Shown here piece by piece: positions 8,741-18,204 of a DNA stretch of 38,172 nucleotides (the stretch's first letter is position 1; every line of letters starts with the position of its first letter). Under the pieces are notes generated by a model. That model saw nothing but the letters and a program-made list of their open reading frames with translations. It had not been told where the DNA came from and made no database searches. The DNA comes from Thermomicrobiaceae bacterium. GTDB lineage: Bacteria; Chloroflexota; Chloroflexia; Thermomicrobiales; Thermomicrobiaceae. Where the stretch lies: the NCBI GenBank assembly GCA_014874455.1, contig JADBJL010000034.1, forward strand, positions 1 to 38,172. The letters are read 5' to 3'. The position numbers and the translations under genes were made by a program.

Positions 8741-11700
8741 GTGGGCTCCCGAACGAGCGTCTCGAACGTCCTGGTCATCGGCTCCGGGCCGATCGTCATC
8801 GGCCAGGCGGCCGAGTTCGACTACTCCGGCTCCCAGGCCCTGCGCGCGCTGCGCGAGGAGGGCGTCCGCTCCATCCTCGTCAACTCCAACCCGGCTACCA
8901 TCATGACCGACGAGGACGTGGCGGATGTGGTCTACATCGAGCCGCTCACCGTCGACGTGCTGCACCGCATCATCGCCCGTGAGCGGCCGGACGGGCTCCT
9001 GCCAACGCTGGGAGGACAGACCGGCCTCAACCTGGCCGTGCAGCTCGCCGAAGCGGGCATCCTCGACCACTATGGCGTGCGCGTGCTGGGCACCCCGTTG
9101 GACGCGATCCGCAAGGCCGAGGATCGCCAGCTCTTCAAGGAACTCCTGATCGAGATCGGCGAGCCCGTGGTCGAGAGCGTGATCGCCTACTCGGTCGAGG
9201 AGGCGCGCCGCTTCGCCAGCGAGGTTCCGCTGCCGCTCATCGTCCGCCCGGCCTATACGCTCGGCGGCACCGGCGGCGGGGTGGCGACCACTTCAGAAGA
9301 GCTCGAGGCCCTCGTCCGCAGCGGCATCAACGCCAGCCCGATCGGTCAGGTGCTGGTCGAGCGCTCGCTGCTGGGCTGGAAGGAGATCGAGTACGAGGTG
9401 ATGCGGGATCGCAACGACACCTGCATCACTGTCTGCAACATGGAGAACCTCGACCCGATGGGTGTCCACACCGGCGACAGCATCGTGGTCGCACCCAGCC
9501 AGACGTTGAGCGACCGCGACTACCAGATGCTGCGCTCGGCGTCGCTCAAGATCATCCGCGCGCTCGGCATCGAGGGCGGCTGTAACATCCAGTTCGCGCT
9601 CGACCCGCGGTCGTCCCAGTACTACGTGATCGAGGTCAACCCGCGCGTCAGCCGCAGCTCGGCCCTCGCCTCCAAGGCCACTGGCTACCCGATTGCCCGC
9701 GTCGCGGCCAAGATCGCGGTGGGCCGCACGCTCGACGAGCTGACCAACTCGGTCACCGGCCAGACGTCGGCCGCCTTCGAGCCAGCGCTCGACTACTGCG
9801 TGGTCAAAATCCCGCGCTGGCCCTTCGACAAGTTCCGCCAGGCCGACCGCACGCTGGGCAGCCAGATGAAGGCCACCGGCGAGGTGATGGCGATCGACCG
9901 CTCGTTCGAGGCCGCCCTGCTGAAGGCGGTGCGGTCGCTCGAGACCGACCAGCGTGACCTGCTCTGGGAAGATTCAGCCTGGAACGATCCCGAGCGGCTG
10001 CTCGACTCCGTGCGGCGGCCCAACGACCTCCGGCTCTGGGCGCTGGTAGCCGCACTCCGACGGGGCTACACACCTGAGGAACTTAGCGAGCTGAGCGGGA
10101 TCGACCCCTGGTTCACCCGCAAGCTGCGCCGGATCGTCTGCCTGGAGCGGCGGATCGCCCAGGAGCCGCTGAGCGACGAGTTGCTCTGGGAGGCTAAGCG
10201 GGCCGGCTTCGCCGACCGCACGCTGAGCGCGCTCAGCGGCATCCCGGCCGAGGAGATTGGTCGTCGGCGACGGCAGGCAGGCATTGTACCGGTGTATAAG
10301 ATGGTGGACACCTGCGCAGCCGAGTTCGAAGCTGCGACGCCGTACTTCTACAGCACCTACGAGGACGAGGACGAGGCGACGCCGCTGCCAGGCCCCAAGG
10401 CGGTGGTGATCGGCTCCGGGCCGATCCGGATCGGGCAAGGGATCGAGTTCGACTACTGCAGCGTCAAGGCCGCTCAGGCGCTGCACGAGGCGGGCGTGGC
10501 TGCCATCATGCTCAACAACAACCCGGAGACGGTCTCGACCGACTTCGACGCGTCAGACCGGCTCTACGTCGAGCCGCTGGACGAGGAGAGCGTCTACGAG
10601 GTGCTCCTCCACGAGGCCGGAGGCGAGGACCCCGCCGCATTGCCGCCGGTAATCCTCCAGTTCGGCGGGCAGACGGCCATTAACCTGGCACAGCCGCTGG
10701 CCCGGCTGGGCGTACCGATCCTGGGTACCTCGGACGAGGTGATCGATATCGCCGAAGATCGACGCCGGTTTGAGCGCTTTCTCGCCGAAATCGGCATCCC
10801 CCAGCCACCGGGCACCGGCGTGACCACCCTGGCGGAGGCGATGGAGGCAGCGGAGCGAATCGGCTACCCGGTGCTGGTGCGACCGTCTTACGTGCTCGGC
10901 GGCCGTGCCATGGAGGTGGTGCACGGGCCCGAGGAGCTGGAGCGCTACCTGCTGACCTCGGGCGCCTTCGCCAACGGCCGGCCGGTCTTGATCGACAAGT
11001 ACCTCGAGGGCAAGGAAGTCGAGGTCGACGCCGTCTGCGACGGACACGACGTTTTGATCCCCGGCGTGATGGAGCACATCGAGCGCGCAGGCGTGCACTC
11101 CGGCGATAGCTTCGCCGTCTACCCCGGCGTCCACCTCGACCCGTCCGAGGTGGACACGCTGGTCGAGTACACCACTCGGATCGCGCTCGCTATGGGGGCG
11201 ATCGGGCTGATCAACATCCAGTTCGTGATCCACCGTGGACAGATCTACGTGCTCGAGGTCAATCCCCGTGCCAGCCGGACAGTGCCGTTCCTCAGCAAGG
11301 TGACGGGGGTGCCGATGGTCGCGGTCGCGACCCGCGTGCTGCTCGGCCAGTCACTACGGGCACAGGGGTACAGAGGCGGCCTGTGGCCGCGCCTGCCGCT
11401 GGTCGCGGTCAAAGCGCCGGTCTTCTCGATGTCCAAGCTCCGCGGCGCCGAGGTCTATCTCGGCCCGGAGATGAAGTCCACCGGCGAGGCGATGGGGATC
11501 GATCGCTGCTTCGCGCCAGCGCTCTACAAGGCACTGCTCGCGGCCGGGCTGGCCCTGCCCGCCGGCTGCGGCGTGCTGGTCAGTCTTGCAGACCAGGACA
11601 AGGCAGCCGCGAGAGACATTGTCGAGGGGCTCGTGCAGATGGGCCACCGCATCTACGCCACCGAGGGTACGGCCGCAGCGATCGAACGACACGGATTGCC

Positions 11701-11986
11701 GGTGCAGATGGTGCCCAAGCGCATCGGCCAGGGCTCCCCCAACGTGCTGGACGTGATCCTCGACGGAACCGTACGGGCGGTCATCAATACCCCTGGGCGT
11801 GACGACCACACGGTGCAGGACGGCTTCAAGATCCGGCGAGCGGCGGTGGAGCGCGGTATCCCTTGCATTACCTCGCTGGATACCGCAAGGGCCGTCGTCC
11901 GGGCGGCGAGCGCGGGAGGCGACACGTTCACCGTCCAGCCATTGCCGCTGTACCGCCAGCCCGTGACGGCCGACGTGGTCGGCTGA
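8741..11986 (+). CDS. carB: Carbamoyl-phosphate synthase large subunit
   Basis: The 1081-aa synthetase subunit makes carbamoyl phosphate from bicarbonate, ammonia and two ATP. Both homologous halves are seen: '[17 protein letters not shown]' near residue 10 and '[17 protein letters not shown]' near residue 560, each followed by an ATP-grasp domain ('[12 protein letters not shown]', '[14 protein letters not shown]', '[20 protein letters not shown]', '[20 protein letters not shown]'). An oligomerisation region lies between the halves. The final 145 residues form an MGS-like allosteric domain, where pyrimidine or purine nucleotides usually act. GTG start with a GGGGGAG SD about 9 nt upstream. 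Full family length, no defect seen. It follows carA by 2 nt and precedes cax by 10 nt. Confidence 0.98.
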   Translation: MGSRTSVSNVLVIGSGPIVIGQAAEFDYSGSQALRALREEGVRSILVNSNPATIMTDEDVADVVYIEPLTVDVLHRIIARERPDGLLPTLGGQTGLNLAVQLAEAGILDHYGVRVLGTPLDAIRKAEDRQLFKELLIEIGEPVVESVIAYSVEEARRFASEVPLPLIVRPAYTLGGTGGGVATTSEELEALVRSGINASPIGQVLVERSLLGWKEIEYEVMRDRNDTCITVCNMENLDPMGVHTGDSIVVAPSQTLSDRDYQMLRSASLKIIRALGIEGGCNIQFALDPRSSQYYVIEVNPRVSRSSALASKATGYPIARVAAKIAVGRTLDELTNSVTGQTSAAFEPALDYCVVKIPRWPFDKFRQADRTLGSQMKATGEVMAIDRSFEAALLKAVRSLETDQRDLLWEDSAWNDPERLLDSVRRPNDLRLWALVAALRRGYTPEELSELSGIDPWFTRKLRRIVCLERRIAQEPLSDELLWEAKRAGFADRTLSALSGIPAEEIGRRRRQAGIVPVYKMVDTCAAEFEAATPYFYSTYEDEDEATPLPGPKAVVIGSGPIRIGQGIEFDYCSVKAAQALHEAGVAAIMLNNNPETVSTDFDASDRLYVEPLDEESVYEVLLHEAGGEDPAALPPVILQFGGQTAINLAQPLARLGVPILGTSDEVIDIAEDRRRFERFLAEIGIPQPPGTGVTTLAEAMEAAERIGYPVLVRPSYVLGGRAMEVVHGPEELERYLLTSGAFANGRPVLIDKYLEGKEVEVDAVCDGHDVLIPGVMEHIERAGVHSGDSFAVYPGVHLDPSEVDTLVEYTTRIALAMGAIGLINIQFVIHRGQIYVLEVNPRASRTVPFLSKVTGVPMVAVATRVLLGQSLRAQGYRGGLWPRLPLVAVKAPVFSMSKLRGAEVYLGPEMKSTGEAMGIDRCFAPALYKALLAAGLALPAGCGVLVSLADQDKAAARDIVEGLVQMGHRIYATEGTAAAIERHGLPVQMVPKRIGQGSPNVLDVILDGTVRAVINTPGRDDHTVQDGFKIRRAAVERGIPCITSLDTARAVVRAASAGGDTFTVQPLPLYRQPVTADVVG

Positions 11987-11996
11987 GGTTCAGTCT

Positions 11997-13043
11997 ATGC
12001 GCTGGATGCTCCCCCTCCTGGCGCTCGTTCCGCTGGCGATCGTGCTCGACCTGCTCCACGCGAGCCCGATCCTGGTGCTGCTCAGCTCGGCCGTGGCACT
12101 GATCCCCCTCGCTGCGTTGCTCGGGCGAGCGACGGAGGCGCTCGCGGCACATGCTGGGGCATGGGTCGGCGCGCTGTTGAATTCGACGCTCGGCAACGCG
12201 GCTGAGCTGATCATCGCCTTCGCTGGCATCCGGGCCGGCTTGCCGGAGCTCGTCAAAGCCAGCGTCTCCGGCTCGATCCTGGGCAACCTGTTGCTGGTCC
12301 TGGGTGCCAGCCTGCTCGTCGGCGGCTGGCGACACGGGCGCCAGCGGTTCGATGCGCACGTCGCCGGTGTTTCTGCCACGATGATGACGCTCGCGGTCGT
12401 CGTTCTGGTCGTTCCAGGGCTGTTCACCCTCGGCCCTCGACCGATCCACGGGGCATCGGTCGAGTTCCTGAGCCTAGCCGTCTCGGCCGTGCTGATCGTC
12501 GTCTACGGGCTCTACCTGCTGTACAGCGCGCAGTACCAGCGGGGTCGCCTCCATGTGGTTTCTGCCACGGAGACCGAAACCCACTGGCGCCCGCGCACTG
12601 CGTTCGCGATCCTTGTGGCATCAACGCTCGGCGTCGTGGTGATGAGCGAGGTACTGGTGGCCGCTATCGAGCCGGTCATCGCGGAGACCGGCGTGTCCGA
12701 ATTCTTCCTGGGTGTGATCCTGATCCCACTGGTCGGCAACGTCGCCGAGCACTTCGTCGCGGTGCAGGTGGCGGGCGAGAACAAGATGGATCTCAGCCTG
12801 GGCATCGCCTACGGCTCGAGCCTGCAGATCGCGCTCCTGGTGGCTCCGCTGCTGGTGTTCGGGAGCCTGGCGCTCGGGCAGCCGATGACGCTCGTCTTCA
12901 ACATGTACGAACTGATCGCCCTGGTCGGCGCGGCGCTCATCTCCTCGCTCATCGCGGCGGATGGGGAATCGAACTGGCTAGAAGGGGCGCAGCTTCTTGT
13001 CGTCTACAGCGCTCTCGGATTAGGCTTCCTGTTTCTCCCCTGA
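11997..13043 (+). CDS. Ca2+/H+ antiporter, CaCA (Cax) family
   Basis: A 348-aa, very hydrophobic inner-membrane protein with about eleven helices. Two alpha-repeats define the cation/proton exchanger family: 'LGNAAELIIAFAGIRAG' followed by 'SGSILGNLLLVLG' (about residues 62-100), and 'LVGNVAEHFVAVQVAGENKMD' with 'GIAYGSSLQIALLV' (about 240-285). The paired acidic residues in the GNAAE and GNVAEH blocks are the ion-binding glutamates of the family. ATG 11997 is 10 nt after carB, and its SD (GAGG, 11985-11988) overlaps the carB stop, so it is read as part of the pyr operon. Function in calcium or other cation export is a family-level call; the link to pyrimidine synthesis is unexplained. Confidence 0.92.
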   Translation: MRWMLPLLALVPLAIVLDLLHASPILVLLSSAVALIPLAALLGRATEALAAHAGAWVGALLNSTLGNAAELIIAFAGIRAGLPELVKASVSGSILGNLLLVLGASLLVGGWRHGRQRFDAHVAGVSATMMTLAVVVLVVPGLFTLGPRPIHGASVEFLSLAVSAVLIVVYGLYLLYSAQYQRGRLHVVSATETETHWRPRTAFAILVASTLGVVVMSEVLVAAIEPVIAETGVSEFFLGVILIPLVGNVAEHFVAVQVAGENKMDLSLGIAYGSSLQIALLVAPLLVFGSLALGQPMTLVFNMYELIALVGAALISSLIAADGESNWLEGAQLLVVYSALGLGFLFLP

Positions 13044-13091
13044 TTGCCAGGCGGCTGTCCGGCCGCGTGACCAGCGCCTCGGGAGGTTCGT

Positions 13092-13709
13092 GTGGTGAGC
13101 GAGTTCGTGCTGGAACGAGTGCTAGAAGAGATCGGCGCGCTTCAGACCGGACATTTCCTGCTCGCGTCCGGGCGGCACAGCGACCGCTACGTGGAGAAGT
13201 TCGAGCTGCTGCGCCGACCGAGGCTGGTCGAAGCCGCCTGCGCCGAATTGATCCGCCGGCTACCCTGGCGGGACATCGACGTCGTCGCCGGCCCGACCAC
13301 CGGTGGCATCCTGCTAGCCTACGAGGTCGCCCGGCAACTCGGCGTGCTGGCAGCCTACGCCGAGCGCGCGGAGACCGGCGCAGCCCGGCGCGTCTTCCGT
13401 CGTGGCGCGACATTTCCAGAAGGGGCGCGGGTGCTGGCGGTGGACGACATCCTGACGACCGGCGGTTCGGTGCGCGAGACGATCGCGGCGCTGCAGGCGT
13501 ATCCGGTGGTGGTCGCCGGCGCGGCGGTGCTGGTCGATCGGAGTACCGCCCCGGTCGAACTCGGCGTGCCGCTCGTTGCCCTGGCCCGGATCGAGATCGC
13601 GAGCTGGGACGCCGCCGAGTGTCCTCTCTGCCGGGCGGGGTTGCCGCTCATCAAGCCGGGAACGTCCGCTCCTGAACGCGCAGCCAACGAGCAGCAGGGC
13701 ATAGCGTGA
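13092..13709 (+). CDS. pyrE: Orotate phosphoribosyltransferase
   Basis: A 205-aa enzyme that joins orotate to PRPP to form OMP. It shows 'GHFLLASGRHSDRYVEKF' near the N-terminus, 'VVAGPTTGGILLAYEVA' and the PRPP-binding loop 'VLAVDDILTTGGSVRETI'. The tail carries a CPLC pair (residues 178-181) as in the longer, thermophile-type OPRTs, then a loosely structured polar end. The start is GTG 13092 or GTG 13095; GGGAGG at 13081-13086 gives 5 or 8 nt spacing. It lies 48 nt after cax and completes the operon in this window. pyrB, pyrD and pyrF are not here, so the pathway must be finished from other loci. Confidence 0.95.
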   Translation: MVSEFVLERVLEEIGALQTGHFLLASGRHSDRYVEKFELLRRPRLVEAACAELIRRLPWRDIDVVAGPTTGGILLAYEVARQLGVLAAYAERAETGAARRVFRRGATFPEGARVLAVDDILTTGGSVRETIAALQAYPVVVAGAAVLVDRSTAPVELGVPLVALARIEIASWDAAECPLCRAGLPLIKPGTSAPERAANEQQGIA

Positions 13710-14223
13710 GCGGCACCGGAGCCACCGGTCGACCTGCTGTTGCACCCCGCACTGGACACCGGCGAGCGCTCGTTGCTGCTTGAGCGATCGCGGCCGGCTC
13801 TCCTCTACCATGCCGCGCTGTTATGGAGAGCGGCGCCAGGGGTGGGGATAAGACCCGACAGGAAGCGATGAAGCTGCCACCGGGAACCTTTCGCGAGACC
13901 TCGGCGTATCCCATAACGGATCGCACGTGTACGGTCGAGCTTGATCAGGCAGAGAGGCATGGAACCCGGTGTTCAGACGTCGGTACTCGGCAGCCTATAC
14001 TGCTGCTTGACAGCCCGCCCGAGCCGGGCGAAGATGGTCGCGCTCGAACCCAATCATCGAGAGGGGAATGCGCGGTAGCGAGAACCGGATACGGTGCCCA
14101 TGCGAGCGTCATCCGATCCGTGTTCTACCGATGATTCGGCTCTCTTGAGCGATCGAGCACGCTGTCGCACATCGTGGCGCGTTCCCCGCACCGGGGCTCG
14201 AGCGATGCTGGACAGGAGGCGTC
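13710..14223 (+). other. 514-nt non-coding stretch with candidate promoters
   Basis: No convincing gene on either strand. Two overlapping promoter-like arrangements point toward the L,D-transpeptidase: TTCAGA (13972-13977) with TATACT (13996-14001), 18-nt spacer, and a perfect TTGACA (14007-14012) with a weak GAAGAT (14030-14035), 17-nt spacer. Within the second spacer lies an inverted repeat CGCCCG-AGC-CGGGCG (14016-14030). No intrinsic terminator with a T-run is visible after pyrE. The rest holds nothing I can name. Confidence 0.45.
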
Positions 14224-15312
14224 ATGCGATATCGGGCGGTGCTAGCGATGCTCGCGCTGGTTGCGCTGGCGCTCGGCACACCTGATCTCGCTCGGGCCCA
14301 GCACGACAGCGGGCCGAACCGCGTCTACTTTCCCGAGACCGGTCACTACCTCAGCTACGGCTTCCTCGACTTCTGGCGGCACAACGGCGACCTGGCGATC
14401 TTCGGCTACCCGATCACCGAGGAATTGACCGAGAACGGGCTCACTGTCCAATACTTCGAGCGCGCCGTGTTCGAGTGGCACGGCGACGCGGCCGACGGCT
14501 GGAAGGTGCAGCTCCGGCGTCTCGGGGCCGAACTCACCGCCGGCCGCTCCGGTACCCCGCCTTTCCGGCGGGTCCAGGCGGCGAACGATGCCACCTGCAC
14601 GTTCTTCCCCGAGACGGGACACCGGCTGTGCCACGGCTTTCGTGCCTTCTGGGAGCAGCGCGGCGGCCTACGCATCTTCGGGTTCCCGATCAGCGAGGAG
14701 TTCACCGAGGGCGGGCTCACGGTGCAGTACTTCGAGCGGGCGCGCTTCGAGTACCATCCGGAGCACGCCGGCACCCCCTACGAAGTCCAGCTCGGCCGTC
14801 TGGGCGCGCTCGCCGCGGAGCGCGCTCGCGTCGACCGCGCACCACGGCCGCCGTCTCCCGACGTACCGAACTACGACCCGGGCCTCTGGCAAGCCCTCGG
14901 CCCGGCTGCCATCCGGTCGCCGCTGCCCGGCTCACCCATCCAGGAGCCGAAGTGGATCGAGGTGGATCTCTCGGATCAGTACCTGCGCGCCTGGGAATAC
15001 GATCGATTGGTCTTCGGCACCTACGTCTCGACCGGCCTGCCGCAGTACCCCACTCCACCCGGCACCTACCGCATCTACGCCAAGCTCCGGTACGAGCACA
15101 TGCGCGGCGGAACACCAGGCGTCGACTATTACGATCTTCCCAACGTGCCACACACCATGTATTTCTACCGAGGCTACGCCATCCACGGTGCCTACTGGCA
15201 CAACAACTTCGGCCGGGTGATGAGTCACGGCTGCGTGAACCTCCCGCTGAGCGCGGCCGAGTGGCTCTACAACTGGGCACCGATCGGCACGCTGGTCTGG
15301 ATTCACCCGTGA
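14224..15312 (+). CDS. Exported L,D-transpeptidase (YkuD) with two LGFP-like repeats
   Basis: A 362-aa exported protein. A signal peptide spans residues 1-26 (charged start, hydrophobic core, ARA before the predicted cut). Two tandem repeats follow, about residues 33-101 and 125-194, each with 'YFPETGH/FFPETGH', an FW pair, 'IFG(Y/F)PI(T/S)EE', 'GLTVQYFER' and 'GRLG' or a variant. These match LGFP-type repeats, thought to bind cell-wall polymers. The C-terminal YkuD domain (about 244-361) has His321 in 'HGAYWH' and catalytic Cys337 in 'SHGCVNLP'. Such enzymes form 3-3 peptidoglycan cross-links or attach proteins to the wall. ATG has AGGAGG 4 nt upstream. It stands alone, likely with its own promoter. 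Confidence 0.93.
   Translation: MRYRAVLAMLALVALALGTPDLARAQHDSGPNRVYFPETGHYLSYGFLDFWRHNGDLAIFGYPITEELTENGLTVQYFERAVFEWHGDAADGWKVQLRRLGAELTAGRSGTPPFRRVQAANDATCTFFPETGHRLCHGFRAFWEQRGGLRIFGFPISEEFTEGGLTVQYFERARFEYHPEHAGTPYEVQLGRLGALAAERARVDRAPRPPSPDVPNYDPGLWQALGPAAIRSPLPGSPIQEPKWIEVDLSDQYLRAWEYDRLVFGTYVSTGLPQYPTPPGTYRIYAKLRYEHMRGGTPGVDYYDLPNVPHTMYFYRGYAIHGAYWHNNFGRVMSHGCVNLPLSAAEWLYNWAPIGTLVWIHP
14320..14805 (+). repeat. Tandem LGFP-like protein repeats within the L,D-transpeptidase
   Basis: Two copies of a roughly 70-residue unit (about residues 33-101 and 125-194) are separated by about 23 residues. Shared positions include FPETGH, GF-x2-FW, IFG-[YF]-PI-x-[11 protein letters not shown] and a closing G-x-LG or similar. 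They differ clearly at nucleotide level, so the duplication is old. Confidence 0.75.
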
Positions 15313-15535
15313 TCCAGCTCGATTGTCCGGCTCTCATCCCCAGGCCACGACCAGACCCGCGTGAGGCGCTGGCGTTCGGTTCCGCGTGCTGGCTCGGGCA
15401 CCGGCTTCGCGAAGCGTGCCGTTGTGCCGGCTCTCTCGTGGTTCCCGCCGGAGGGTCGCTCTGAGCGGCGGGAGAAAAGGTGTATAGTACGCGGTTGCCA
15501 GGCGGGTTACTCGCGAACGGGGCCCGAGGGAAAGC

Positions 15536-17065
15536 GTGGCCGGCCGAGTTGCAAGACTCCTCACGATGGTCGTGCTGGGCGCGATCCTCGCTGCCTGTCC
15601 GCTGCGGCAAGCGCCAGGGACAGGCTCGCCGGGTGCTACCCCCTCGCCGACTGCCTCGCGCTTCACGGCTGCCACAACGACCCCCGCGGTGTCGCCCACC
15701 CCTCCTGGAAACCCGATGCCCACCCCGTCTCTCACGCCACCGAGCTTGCCCGCTGGCTGCTCGGTTGAGGAGGTGCGCCAGCGCCTTGACGAGTATCTCG
15801 CAGCGTTCAACGCCGGAGACCTGCAAGCCCTTCGCCGGTTCTTCCCCAGATCGCCCGAGCCCGCAGCTTCGTCCTGGTACGCCGTGGCGGCGCGGGACTC
15901 GGCGGGGGTGGCCACCGGCACTTTCACGGCAGACCCAGAACAGTTCCTCAGCTACACTGCCGAGCGCCACCAGCGGGGAGAACGCCTAGAGCCGCTGGAG
16001 TTCGTCGCTATCCACTCTCTCGACAACCCAGACGGCCAGGCCGAGCGCGTCTCGGTGACCGCCGCGCTCCTCCGGCAGGCGGATGACTTGCTGGCTCGCC
16101 CGGTACTGGCTCAACTCCAACTGACGTGTCCGGATCGCACAATCCTCGTGCTGAGCTTAGGCGACTCGGCCTCGAACGTCTTGCCGGATAAGCCCGAGGC
16201 GGTGCTCTTCGAGGCGCTTCGCCAGCGCCCGCTCGTCCTTCCGGAGCCCTTGGCAGGGGGCGAGTGCCCGCGGTCTCCGTGGGCCTTCGGACTCGCGATC
16301 GGTGAAGGGCCCTCCTACCTGGCGCTCGGCCCTGATGCTGTCATCAACCTGGGTGGCCCCTTGGCGGCCGCTCGAGAGGACGGCTCGTACCGCTTCGCCA
16401 CCTCCTGGTTCGTGAGCCCGGATATAGCTGGCCCGCTCCTGATCCGCGGCCGCCAGATCGACGGCGCAGCCACAGCTCTTCTCGCCACTCGGGGATCGAG
16501 CACGCTCGGCGAGGAGCTTCTACTTCCGGTCGACATCGAGGAACCGTCCAGCCGCGACGAGGCGGGCTGGACGTCGTGGCCGGTGACCGTCTCGCTGGCC
16601 GGCCCCGGCTGCTACGCGTTTCAGATCGATGGGGTGAATTTTCAGCAGGTGATCACCTTCCAGGCCGTCACCGGTACGCCGGACGAGGTACTCCCGCTGC
16701 CACCTCCAGAGAGCCTGCCGCGCGGGCTCGTCGCCCTCTCGGCGTTCCGCGCGGGCCCGGATCAGGTTCGCCTCGTGCTCTGGCATGAATCGCTCGTTAT
16801 CCGGCTCAGCGTCGGACTCTCTGGCCCCGGACCGCTGGAGCTGGCTGGAGCGACGGAGTGCGTCGAGGAATTCCAGGGCATCGGGCCGGTCTGCTGGCAA
16901 GCAGATGCCGAGCACGGCTGGCCGCAGGCGGCGGTCTGGGACGACGGTCGGCGGCGCTACCACCTGGTCATCCTGGAGGCTAAACCGGGGAGCTGGTCAC
17001 AGGAGGATCTGCTGGCACTGATCCGGGCCTTCAGCCAGGCGGGCGGGGTACCAGGTGGCAGTTGA
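15536..17065 (+). CDS. Lipoprotein of unknown function with Pro/Thr linker
   Basis: A 509-aa protein with a lipoprotein signal: hydrophobic residues 8-20 and a lipobox ending AAC, lipidated cysteine at 21. A Pro/Thr/Ser-rich linker runs to about residue 75. Residues 76-200 start with 'RLDEYLAAFNAGDLQALRRFF', which has the look of an NTF2/SnoaL-like fold. The remaining 300 residues form no domain I recognise; they hold several cysteine-bearing beta-rich segments. GTG 15536 has GAGGGA at 15526-15531, about 4-5 nt spacing. A TATAGT (15483-15488) may be its -10 box, but no good -35 is visible. It is probably anchored on the outer face of the cytoplasmic membrane. No function assigned. Confidence 0.8.
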   Translation: MAGRVARLLTMVVLGAILAACPLRQAPGTGSPGATPSPTASRFTAATTTPAVSPTPPGNPMPTPSLTPPSLPAGCSVEEVRQRLDEYLAAFNAGDLQALRRFFPRSPEPAASSWYAVAARDSAGVATGTFTADPEQFLSYTAERHQRGERLEPLEFVAIHSLDNPDGQAERVSVTAALLRQADDLLARPVLAQLQLTCPDRTILVLSLGDSASNVLPDKPEAVLFEALRQRPLVLPEPLAGGECPRSPWAFGLAIGEGPSYLALGPDAVINLGGPLAAAREDGSYRFATSWFVSPDIAGPLLIRGRQIDGAATALLATRGSSTLGEELLLPVDIEEPSSRDEAGWTSWPVTVSLAGPGCYAFQIDGVNFQQVITFQAVTGTPDEVLPLPPPESLPRGLVALSAFRAGPDQVRLVLWHESLVIRLSVGLSGPGPLELAGATECVEEFQGIGPVCWQADAEHGWPQAAVWDDGRRRYHLVILEAKPGSWSQEDLLALIRAFSQAGGVPGGS

Positions 17066-17331
17066 GGGTCTCGGTGGCGCAGGCCAGCAAAGTCGAGACA
17101 ACGTATGGTGAGCTGCCCGGCCCCTCACAGGCTGCCGGTTCTGGTAAGCGCTTTCGGGCAGAGGGTCACTGTTCCCTCTGGATATCGGACAGGCCAGGCT
17201 TCAGCGTCGACCTCGACAGGGTGGCTGCCGAGACGTACCTTTCGGAGAGAGACCGAGCCTCTGCCGTTCGAGGGGGTGGAGGCTATCCAGGCGAGTTTTG
17301 CGGTGTCCGGTGGTGTCCAGGAGGAGAAACG
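17066..17331 (+). other. 266-nt gap upstream of the RraA-like gene
   Basis: Open reading in one frame but without family similarity. It contains one hairpin, CAGAGGG (17159-17165) with CCCTCTG (17174-17180) and an 8-nt loop, not followed by a T-run. No clear promoter was found. Confidence 0.3.
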
Positions 17332-18096
17332 ATGTTCAATATCCCCGATATCCAGCGGCCTGATAGAGAGCTGATCGCTGCGCTCGGGCAGGTCAGCAGC
17401 GCCACGGCAACCGGCGTGCTGAATCGCCTGGGCATCCGTGACTCGCACCTGCGCGGCCTCACCTGCTGGACGCCTGGCATGAAGGTGGTCGGGCCCGCGC
17501 TCACGTTGCAATTCATGCCGAAGCGCGAGGACATGTACGGCCTCGAGGAATACGCTGATCCGGAGCGGCAGCTCCATCGCCACGTCCTCTACCGCGCCCA
17601 GCCGGGCGACGTGGTCGTGGTCGACGCGCGGGGCCACATGGGTAGCGGCGTCTTCGGCGAGATGATGCTGACCTACTTCAAGGCCAGGGGCGGCATCGGT
17701 GTCGTTATCGACGGCTGCATCCGCGACTACCCGAAGGTCAAGGGCCTCGGTCTCGGCCTCTGGCTACGCGGGGTGACGCCCAACTTTCATACCCAGACCG
17801 ATATCGTCCCGTTCGCGGTCAACGTGCCGATTGCCTGCGGCGAGCGGCTGGTGATGCCAGGCGACATTATCATCGCCGACGACGACGGTGCAGTCGTGAT
17901 TCCCGCCGCGCTGGCCCCGAAGGTAGTCGAGGAGGCGACGGCACACGCCGAGTGGGAGGAGTTCTCCCGCGAGATGCTGGCTGCTGGCGGCGACCTCCGG
18001 AAGTACTATCCACTGACCGAAGAGGCGCGCCGAGAGTACGAGGCCTGGCGTCAACAGCGGATGACATCGCCGCGCGGAGAGTCACCGTCGGGCTGA
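17332..18096 (+). CDS. RraA / HMG-CHA aldolase-like protein
   Basis: A 254-aa RraA-fold protein (formerly annotated 'dimethylmenaquinone methyltransferase'). The family contains class II HMG/CHA aldolases, oxaloacetate decarboxylases and RNase E inhibitors. The active-site block 'GVVIDGCIRDYPKVK' carries the Arg-Asp pair that holds the metal and pyruvyl group in the aldolases, and 'GDIIIADDDGAVVIP' is the second family signature. A 45-residue helical tail follows. RNase E inhibition is less likely than a lyase role because of the catabolic neighbours, but substrate is unknown. ATG 17332 has GGAGGAG at 17320-17326. The same frame is open upstream to about 17062, but that stretch shows no conserved sequence and I exclude it. 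Confidence 0.85.
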   Translation: MFNIPDIQRPDRELIAALGQVSSATATGVLNRLGIRDSHLRGLTCWTPGMKVVGPALTLQFMPKREDMYGLEEYADPERQLHRHVLYRAQPGDVVVVDARGHMGSGVFGEMMLTYFKARGGIGVVIDGCIRDYPKVKGLGLGLWLRGVTPNFHTQTDIVPFAVNVPIACGERLVMPGDIIIADDDGAVVIPAALAPKVVEEATAHAEWEEFSREMLAAGGDLRKYYPLTEEARREYEAWRQQRMTSPRGESPSG

Positions 18097-18204
18097 GCCG
18101 CAACGTGACCGCCACTGCGACGGCTACCAGGGGCGGAGCGCATGACATTGAAACCCGGAGGCGAACACCGATCTCGAATCCGGCCTGAGGCAGGGTGGCA
18201 CCAG

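Noticed and set aside
14717-15970. 417-codon minus-strand open frame over the L,D-transpeptidase and lipoprotein starts
   Set aside because: Arg/Gly-rich low-complexity product opposite two better supported genes.
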